A stretch of 64,000 nt of DNA from Tubulanus polymorphus. Lineage: Eukaryota; Nemertea; Palaeonemertea; Tubulaniformes; Tubulanidae. The notes beneath the pieces are model-generated. The model saw only the letters and a list, made by a program, of their open reading frames with translations, did no database searches and was not told where the DNA came from. The position numbers and the translations under genes were made by a program. Location: positions 22,556,485 through 22,620,484 of the forward strand of contig NC_134027.1 of NCBI RefSeq assembly GCF_964204645.1. Reading direction: 5' to 3'. Shown piece after piece: positions 13,401-24,000 of this stretch; position 1 is the stretch's first letter, and every line of letters begins with the position of its first letter.

Positions 13401-13980
13401 TCGACTAAATTCGATGAGCCATTTTCAAAACTAGAGTTCTCTTTTGTTTTATTATCTGTCCTGAAAACAGCTCGCAGAATTGAGTCGAATCTTCACTAAT
13501 CTCTTAGTTTTTCAATATACATGTAATCAATAAATTTGTGGGCGTTTACCTCAAAGAAGGCAAATGGTGAATGTCTCTAGGGGAAAGCTCCAGACAGCGT
13601 GTGAGTGTTGAGAATTCTGTAGAGATGAATTCTATATTCTATATACATTATAATATATGTAACTTAGCTATTGCACAGGAAAAATTACAAACAACAAAAA
13701 TAGTTCATTACGCTTAAAAATAAATAACTCGTAAAAATAACTTCCGATACCAGTCGCCGAAAGGGTGCTCAATGTTGAATCACGTGCCGATAGAACACCC
13801 TTTGAGCAACCGGTCTCGAATAACTTACATTCACTTGATTCAAAATATCACATTTAAGTACTATATATTTACTATTCATCCAATACGAAATTAACCTAGT
13901 TTTTCAGTTTGGATCCGTTGCAAATTCAAATTGAAACGAATGTCATCTGACCGACCCAGTTTCACAGTTCGTGTAGTGAA
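10435..13980. other. Intergenic region between convergent TTC41 and MTMR14
   Basis: AT-rich DNA with no supported gene. It probably contains the TTC41 3' UTR. From about 11815 to 12075 there is a degenerate DNA-transposon-like copy with 'ggacccaggg' and 'tggatccgccc' ends. At 12185-12420 two blocks match in inverted orientation (lower-case 'aaaattctgttttggc'-type and 'ttttctctgaaagttcg'-type runs). The remainder is unannotated. Confidence 0.5.
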
Positions 13981-13986
13981 TTTTAC

Positions 13987-14458
13987 TTAACCCATTAGCA
14001 CTCAGCCCGTATCTGCCCTGCCTATTACTCTTCAAACCGTTCGAATCCGCCCGCCACTTATTTCGTATGCACAAAAACGGTTATTGTGGGATTCGAACCC
14101 AATAGCTTATGATATACAAGTCCTCGAAATGCCGAATAGAAATCAACATCCTCCTATTTCAATTTCTCGAGTATTTCGAGTATGAACATGACACATCTGA
14201 GCACTCACTTCAAATCCAAGTAAGTTTGGATGAATTTCGGGGGGGGGGCCAAAAGTACAAGATTTAGGCGGCCCACCTCATCAAATCTTACAACATATGA
14301 AAGCCTTGACTATTTACTACAAAATAACACGAACTTGTAGTGCATGAAAATACACAGGAAATGAGCTATTCGGTAACGTGATGAACTTGGATTTTATTTG
14401 AATTTTCTGGGCAGTAATTGACACTACATAGTGAAATTCCTGAGTGCTAATGGGTTAA
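13987..14458. mobile_element. piggyBac-like MITE, family B
   Basis: Begins TTAACCCATTAGCACTCAG and ends with the exact reverse complement, including the terminal TTAA. Length is 472 bp with no coding capacity. It is a second TTAA-flanked family, different internally from family A. A long G run lies at about 14240-14248. Confidence 0.85.
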
Positions 14459-15006
14459 AGTAGTTAAGCAAGATGCCTGGGTTCAACTTTTTCCTCGTAG
14501 GGATTTGATTCCGGTGACACGGCTTCCACTTCGAAGACATTACAGCACATCTAGTGACGAAGTATTTCTTACGGTGGAATGCTCAACAGAATATGGTCAT
14601 AAACTTTGCCGAAGTTGGATTCGTCAGCTTTCATTGGTCAATTTTCCGAAACACCTCATATATTTTGGCCAATGGGATCGATTTTCCGTCAAATCTCCGA
14701 ACAAGCATTCTAATTCCACGGTTGCAAAGAAAGATGAACCGTGGACTAATCGACAGATTTTAGCAAAAACTAATAATAGCACTGCATTCACAGACTTAAC
14801 GAGTCTGATTTCCATGGTTATGCGGAAATAACGTACTGCGGATTCATAAACGGACAGTTCTTCCGCTAGCGGGGTATCGATTCAAGTTTCATCGCCGATA
14901 CTTCTATCACAGATTCTCGACCCCAAAATCCCGTTACAGGCTACTACTGCGTATTATTTTCCTCCTCTAATCCCTGTCGCGTCTTCGCCGTCGGACGCGG
15001 TCGCCG

Positions 15007-18000
15007 TCATACGAGCGACGATTTCCGAAAACCGACCTTTTCGGCAAATTGATCTAAAAGTCCCGATATTCGTCCGGCGTCGATGCCGTTGCGGAAACCG
15101 ATCGTCGTGCTGTAGATGCTGTTGAAATTGCGACGCACGGAATCGAGTTTCTCTTTGCGAATCGTATCCTCTTCGGGAATCTCGCAACACCTAGACGAAT
15201 ACACAGCAAATAGTTACAAGGCTATTCTAGGATTCTAGGCCTATCCCGTAATCATAGACGCAGAATGAAAACCTATCGAAACCATGATTCAGTTCCACAG
15301 TTGTTTTGATTTAATTCGACTTTTCAAAAATCCATTTTCACGCTTATACGGGTCTAATTGTACTGTTAACCCAGTTCCACAGTTGTGTGGGTTTAATTAA
15401 ACTTTGGATCCAATTCCACAGTTGTGTGGGTTTTATTTAATCCAGTTGCACAGTTTTATGGGTTCAATCGACAATCCCCCATACCCCAATCCCCTTATCA
15501 GGCACAGCTCTTAAGGTTGTCCTTCTTACCTACTTATTCATGAAATTATATCTTAAGAATTATTTTTGCACTCATTAAGCCTATAAGTACATAAATCATT
15601 ACTACTATCATTATGGACTCCACAGTTGTGCGGATTTAATTGACCTCCAGATCTAGTTCCACAGTTGAGTAGGTTTAATTCAACCCTGGATCCAGTTCCA
15701 CATTTGTTCAGGATTAATTTGATCCAGTTTCACAGCTGTGTGAGTTTAATTTCACTTTGAAACCAGGACCCAGTTCTACAGTTGTGAGTTTGAGTTAACT
15801 CTGAGTTAAAGTTAGTTCATTTTCAATGAGTCAACTCACGAGTTGAATCTTAACTTAGAACTGTCGAACTGGACCCTGTTGTTTGGGATTATCCGACTCT
15901 TGAACCAGTTTCACAGTTGACTTACGAATTATTTCGACTGCTGCTCGACGACTGTTCGGAAGTAGACGACTGAGGAGAATCGTAAGTACACGAAGCCGTT
16001 CCCCGTAAACTTCCCGTACCAGTTATAATCTGCCAGCTAAAATTAATCAAACATTTCATAGTGATAACAACCTGCCCTTAAAGATATCGAGACATTAACT
16101 ATTGGTAAATGCCTGCTCTTTAGAATATTGAATCATTAGATATTGGTAAATGCCTGCCCTTTAGAATATTGAAACATTAGATATCCATAAATTCCAGCCC
16201 TTTATAGTATTGAAGCATTTGATATTGGTAAATGCCTGCCCTTAACCCTTTCAGTGCGTCTACACCGCAGTGCGGTGTATAAATCAGTGATGGATTTTGC
16301 TAGTACACCGCACTGCGGTGTATTGATGTAATTAGTAATTTGTAATTATCTCTATTGAAAAATGGCAGTAAGTGTCAAACATAGTGAAATACTAGTAACT
16401 AACGATACACCGCACTGCGGTGTAGACGCACTATAGTGGTATTCCCATTGTTCAACACACTAGGGTGGAAGTTTTTAGAATTTTCAAATTTTCTCCAGCA
16501 CTATAGGGTATTAATTAGTCAGCACTGAAAGGGTTAAGAATATTGAAACATTAGATATCCATAAATGCCTGCCCTTTGGAATATTGAAACATACATTAGA
16601 TATCGGTAAATGTTAGCCCTTTAGAATATTGAAACACTAGATATCCATAAATGCCTGCCCTTCGGAATATTGAAACATACATTAGATATCGCTAAATGCC
16701 AGCCCTTTAGAATTTTCAAAAATTAGATATCCATAAATGCCCGCCCTTTAGAATATTGAAACAGTTGATATCATTGGTAAATGCCAGCCCTTAAGAATAT
16801 TGAAACATTAGATATCGGTAAATGCCAGCCCTTTAGAGTATTGAAACATTAGATATCCATAAATGCCTGCCCTTTAAAATATTGAAACATATATTAGATA
16901 TCGGTAAATGCCTGCCCTTTAGAATATTGAAATATTACATATTGGTAAATGCTTGCCCTTAGAATATTGAAACATTACATATTGGTAAATGCCAGCCCTT
17001 TAGAATATTGAAACATTACATATTGGTAAATGCCTACCCCTTGACATAACCTAACATCAGACATCCGAAAACACTTGTCCTTTTGAAATGATCAAAGATA
17101 AGATTTTGGTTGAAATGACCCCAGAAAATAACCAAACAATAGATATCAATAAAAGCTCCATAAAATATTGGAAAATTTCAACTGTTTCTCAATCCTCACC
17201 TGCCAGCGGATGAACCAGATTTAGATTGTTCTACTGCACGTCTTGGCACAGCCATCGGCGTGCTACTCGTTAAATGACTTCCGAATCTAGACAGTGGCTC
17301 CGCCTGTTGGGTTCCACTGTTCTTACGATGTATTGGAGAGCGGCGATGACAACCGCCATGTGACCTGAAAATCAGAAAAAACGAAATGTCTAAAATCTCG
17401 AGACATTTCCACTGGACCAATTTCATTGGTCCCAAACCATCCGAATTAACCCTATCAGTGCGTCTACACCGCAGTGCGGTCTACTAATCAGTGATGGATT
17501 TTGCTAGTACACCGCACTGCGGTGTATTGATGTAATTAGTAATTACTAATTATCTCTCTTGAAAGATGGCAGCACCTGTCAAACATGGTGAAATATTAGT
17601 AACTAATGATACACCGCCCCGCAGTGTAGACGCATTATAGTGGTATTCCAGTTATTCAACACACTAGGGTGGAATTTTTCAGAATTTTCAAATTATCTCC
17701 AGCACTATAGGGTATTAATTAGCCAGCACTGAAAGGGTTCAGCGGATTCTACTGTATTCACCCGTTAGTGTGATGACACACGAATGGCTCGTCGTCCTGC
17801 GATAGATTCGTGACGTTCACCAGCTCCGTGTTATTACTCCTATTACTTTGAACGCTACTTGAACTGCTAATACTAGTATTGCTGCCACGGTAGCCAGAAC
17901 TACGATTGTCTGTTTCTGAAATGAATACAAATTGATTAGCGAACTCGAGGTTCTGCTGCATATATTTGAAAGTTCGCTCTTTCTTATCCTTTTAATACCA

Positions 18001-21000
18001 ATCCTCGTTTAACACAAACTGTCAACAAAATATGCTAAATCTGTTAAATTCAATGAAAATACAGTCAAGTCAACTGAAGTTGTATCAAAGTAACGAATTA
18101 AAGTTTGACTGTACGTTCTGAATTGATCAATTATAAAATATTCACCTAGTAAAACACCATCTATCACATTCTCGGAATCAGTCCGACTGACAGATCTCGT
18201 TTTCCTAAAAGAACAAACAGAAATATTAATTCTTCAGAACATAACATCACATCGCCCCCTCTAGTCCTCGAACCTTGATAAGTCAATTTTGCAACGCTCT
18301 GATAAGCTATATAGAGTATACTATAGAAATTATCCCATAGAGATTTACACAGTTTTACACAGTGTACGACTTACTTTTTCGGTAATGAAAATTCGTCCGA
18401 CGTGATGTAACGTAAAAAGTAGAAACAGAAGAAGAAAATCTGGAAAAAATATTCAAAATTCATGTCATCAAAGGTTAGACACAAAATAGAAAACATTTTT
18501 TGAGATGAATTCGATAAATGTTTTGAAACCGAGTTACGGTTGTACGTAGGTCTACCTCTTCTCCTTTTGAAAGGCGATCCGGCAAATTATGTCTGGAAAA
18601 GAATTCATAAAGTTTACGCTAAGTAGATGCATTATTTCTGAAAAATGGCAGAAATATCACCGAAGTGAATCTGCGGTCAGAACGCTATACGGTATCTACA
18701 TTCTTCCAATGTATCTACATTCCTCAAAACAATGTCTGAGGGGGTGGTTCTAGGCTGTAGATTGATACCTGCATGGTATACAGTAGTTGGATGGACAATT
18801 TTTATCATAGGATAGCCTCAATGAAGGGGTGAACTTCATGTCCTGTTATAATAATCTCTGTACCAATTATTTATGCAAAATAAATCAAATAAAACTTACC
18901 CGAAGAAGAACCAATCGTAAGCTATAGTCAGATATAAGATTTCTAAGGCGCTGAGCGACGTATGAATCAGGCCGTCTGCCCATAACGACAATCGCACTAA
19001 CGAAACAAACAACGGCGTGCGATCCCAACCCGATATACAATGAATTAACATTCCATGTTCTCCTGAAATAGCGAAAGAGAAAAAAGTAGTATATATCTGA
19101 TATGTAAAAATATAATGTTTTGAATTTTAGCCCAGAGTATTGCATCTGAAATAATGTCTAGTTCAACTTTGCTTGAGAGGACATCGGGTGGCCGAGCTCA
19201 GTAAAATTTTCGTAGTACATACCTAATATAGGTATTAAAAGCACCAGAATGGATGCGCAGTTGAACTAAGACATTGATTTTCGATCCATTTTATCCCACA
19301 TCATATCATTGTCAAAAAGTATTCACTGAATGGGGTTTGCATTTTAGTGAATATTTTCTTGAATAATTCAAGTTCAACAATGAGTCTGCATGCCTATCCA
19401 CTGAAGTTTTTTTCAAGTCATCAAGAATTATGGTAGGTAGGCATGGAAACATATTTTTCAACAATCAGATTATGGAGTCACTTATCTCTTTTCAACCCGA
19501 CACAAACAAGACTTTCTGGCAATCCCTTAATACAGTGTAAAATGGATTAAAAAACAAAGTTTTAGTTCAACTGCCCATCCATTCTCGTTCTATTTGGACC
19601 TATGTCATTCGAAGGCCAGGGTCCAGATGAAAAGAAAAGACATTTTTCAGATGAAGCTGCCATGTCGTAGGCTTCTCGCAGGTCCCGCCCTCGACGGTGT
19701 TAGATATTTTTGAAGAAATTCAACCGGAAATATACAATTTCCAAACGGATGTTTGTCAAATTTGCAGGTCATAACGATCTTTGCCACACAAAACAGGCAA
19801 GGTCATTCGGAATGTAGGGGTCTGGGCCGCGAGACCACAGATCCCTTAATTCCACCCCCGGTTGTGCTAGTCTCCGTTTTACCTTCAGAAATATATTGCA
19901 GCATCAATTTCAGATAACTTTGAGTTAATTTCACGAGATCCCATAACTAGAAACGAATCGAAAAACAACGCCAGAAATGAAACAACCGATCAATAAATTC
20001 ATACACACATTTTAAATGCCCGGGAAAGGATAAAAAGCCTACGTCTCACGTACCTTGTACGAATTCCAATCCAATTTCATTTTGGAGGAAATTGAATCGG
20101 TTGGAATATCTAAATGAGCATCGACGAATGCCTGAAATAGAAGTTAAACTAACTTTCAATTGTTTAAAATTTTATAGTCATTACCTTCCTGAGCACCTTA
20201 CTCAGGCATGAGTAGCAGGTTCCAAGTTTCTTAGTTGTCGAATAAACACTATAATCCGTGTATACTGTAGATAAATGAGGAAATCCCACACCTCGAATTT
20301 TAAAATTATACGATCAAATTTATTATAATGAAACCACAACGTTTCGGCTGTTGATTAACAGCCATCATCAGGTGGAATGACCAGAAAAACAATCTGGTCA
20401 CATTTTTCTGGTCATTCCACCTGATGATGGCTGTTAGTCAACAGCCGAAACGTGGTTTCATTGAAATAAATTTGATCGTATAATTTTAAAATTCGAAGTG
20501 TGGGATTTCCTCATTTATCCAAGTTTCTTATTGCCCTTGACCTACTGAGCACTACTCAGCGCATTATTAACAGGTTCAAGGTGTCCTTGTTCCCCTCAAC
20601 CCACTGAGCTCCATAATCCATGGCATTATATTAAATGCGTACATGCATGAGGTTTCTTTTTCATCCCGATTATCAGCAGGTATCACTCATTATTGAGATT
20701 TGCATATCAATATTTTTACAGGATGAAGCTTATATACATTACTGGTGAAAGCTTGTACAAACAAACCTAGTTAATTTTCAAAGAACTACTCAAGAGTTAG
20801 ACGTCCCGACTGCAATTGACCATGTAACCCTAGTGGGTCTTTAGAGACAACCAGGGCTTTGTTATAGGTTGTTATAGCTAACAACCTGAGTCCATGTATG
20901 AGTCTTGACAGCCAAAATTGGTTTCGAACCAGGGACCTCTTGGTTCCCAGTCCTCCACTCAACAAACTGAGCTAACCGCTGAGTAAAACCTACTGTATTC

Positions 21001-24000
21001 TTCTTTGTGCTTACTGATTACATACTCTCAAGTAAGCCTACCTGGTTCCAGTCGAATATCAACCCCTCGGCCGTGTAGCCGTTCTCTCTCCATTCTTTGA
21101 AGAACTCACAACCGGGGAACGGAAGAGATACGATAGTGAAGTCGCTGTAACGATGTTCTTTGTCGACTTTTTCCGACGAGGTCACACTGAAAACATGGGA
21201 CGGAGAATATCGGTAATAACCAGGGATATAACAAAGATATGATTCCTATCCAGCGGCGGATCCAGGGGGTGCACAAGGGGCACGTGCACCCCCCTAAAGT
21301 CCTCGCTAATTTTTTTTTGTGAGAACAAAGACAAGCATGTGAAAAATCCCTGAAAATGTGTAAGCTTATGTCATTGTTTACAATTACCAGTACTTTTTTA
21401 CAGCAGTCCTACATCATTCATGTCGTTTCATACTCTGATCGTGCCCAGAACGCGTCTCCACGCATCTAATTTAAAAAATTTTTCCCCCACAACCCCTACT
21501 TGGATTTATGCACCCCCTCCATCCGGCATGGAATCCTGGATCCGCCGCTGCTATCAGTGGACGCTGAAACCAAGTCCACCCATGAGTCAACCGAAAGGAA
21601 TAGATAGCTCTTGAAACCGATTGAACCGATGATAGTACGTAACTTTCTCGTTTGAATGCAACTGATTGTACCGCTATGCCAACTCAGTCTGAACAATATC
21701 CACACTTGGTACATGCTCAAAACTTTCAAATCCTCCTATTTTGACGTTAATCATGGATTCACGCTGCGACTCATTTTAAAAACAATTGAACCGATGATAC
21801 TACAACTATACGTTGCTTTCTTGTTTAAACATAACTTATTCTAATTAATTACGAACTCGGTTCGAAGAATATTCGCATCGATAAAAACGTTAAATGACTT
21901 TCATCAAAGCCTCTTTTTTCAACTTAAAACAGTGTCAAAACATGACACACACGCCACTGACAAACCCATACGTAGATGATAGACTACATCTACGGCAAAT
22001 ATCTACGAAAATACGTAGCTCATTGACTTGCAAGACAATGCTTGCTCTCACCTTTAAAACTATTTCGCAAAAGTAAATTCGACATAGCAGCGCTTAATTT
22101 AGCTAGTTCATCTTCAATTATTTCAATGCAGCTACAAATCCAGGTCCATCGATGAGAGGCTTACACGAAGCTTTAAGTCCAAAAACTTTCTGCATCTAAA
22201 TAAAAACTTACTTCATGCCGAATTTGACTTTCTTCTTTTCGACCATCAGATCGCAGATATAGTCGACTTGTAACGTTCTCAGCAGTTTGATATCTTGTCC
22301 TCGGATCCGATCAAACAATTGCCAGTCGGTGTTCCTAGATGAAACATCGTCTTAAGTCACTGATGCAGGATCTTTTTAGCAGGGTTTAAAACCTGATCGC
22401 ATCATGAGACTGCCCGCAGTGTTTTCAATAAGAGCTAGGTCCCAGGTCCCAGACCCGTCTGTTGTTTGTAAAGGACCCGCCTGATTCTTCAAACCAGCTA
22501 TAGTTTCATGAAGAGTGACATATTATGAGACCCTCGTGCGTATATGAACCATATGGCATCGTAAGACTCATTCACGTTCCTCCTCTCAGGGATTAGAACC
22601 TGATGGTGTCAAAGAGACTCTGCCACATTCCTCTCTCACTAAGATCTGATGATATATAGTGAGACTCTGTCACGCTCCTCCCTCACAAAGATTTGAACCT
22701 GATGATCTCGCGAGACTGCCACATTCCCCCCTCAAATATTTGAATCTTATGGCATTGTGAGACTCTGCCATATTCCTCCCACATATTTGTAATTCAGCAA
22801 AATCCCAAATAAGGGCTTAAAGAATGGACTATTGAAAAGAATGAAATGAAATCATCACTTACGAGGCAACCGTCTCCATATCAGCAGGAATACTTTCACC
22901 TCCTGAAATATAGAACATATTCGTTACTTGAAACGAGGAATAAAAACGTGGCCATCTCCAGTAGCGGCATGTTGGTAATGTAGTAACAAAGCATAATGCC
23001 CTAGTTAATCACTTTCACTGAAGCAAGCCGACTGTCAATACAGGCATGCGCTTTATACATTCTGAATTATTCCTGGGGGAGGGCCTTAGCTCTGCATGCT
23101 ATTCTAGCTCTTGTTACTTATCTAGAAATACAGCTCACCAGAGAAAAAGAAATCGAATCCCGATCGTCCATAGATCTCGGCACCTCCGGATATCGTGGCT
23201 GAACGACAAATATGCTACAAGACAAGAAACACCATATCAGTTACTATCTCAAGGTGTGACATTTCATTTTCGGTTTTTTTATAACCACAAACAGAGTGTT
23301 TCATCAAACGACACTCAAAAGGCTTTAGTGAACATTAAACAGGTTCTACAGAGATTTATGGATTATCATTACCATTACAAGGTTGTGAGTTAGATTTCAA
23401 TTCGAGTTGAAATGCATTCATTTTCAATGGGCACGCCGCAGTTGACCGGGGCAATCGAGGATCTCTACCAGATGTGCAAGTGTGCATTAGGACAATGATG
23501 CCAGTTGAAATTCATCCATTATATCTCATATTCGATGAATGATGAATAAAAATATTGTTTGGCATGAACCTTAAAGATCAATCTGAGTTTACCTAGATTT
23601 GCCTTATTCTCTAAGGATCGAAATCGAAAATGAACTAATCTTTTTATTGAGTTGTCCTATAGATACACGTCATGCCATCGACGAGTTAGGCAGCTGATGA
23701 TACAGAGTCGTCAATAGTTAGACCTTGATTCTACAAATGTAGATCTCGCTGTGGTTAGAAAACAATGTCTAACAAAAACCGATCTACTACGCCTACCTTT
23801 CCTTCGATGAGTATGATAGGAACGGCAAACCGAGCGCGACAGCGAGCGAACCTTGATTTGATGAACAAATCTTTCAATTTGTTCACGTCGTAAAGTGATT
23901 GCACGCTGAAAAACAAAATAATCTCAGCTCATATGACCAGACCAGAAGATCTTAGATACAATAACAGAAGATCTTGTTACAATAACAGTTCATTCACTGT

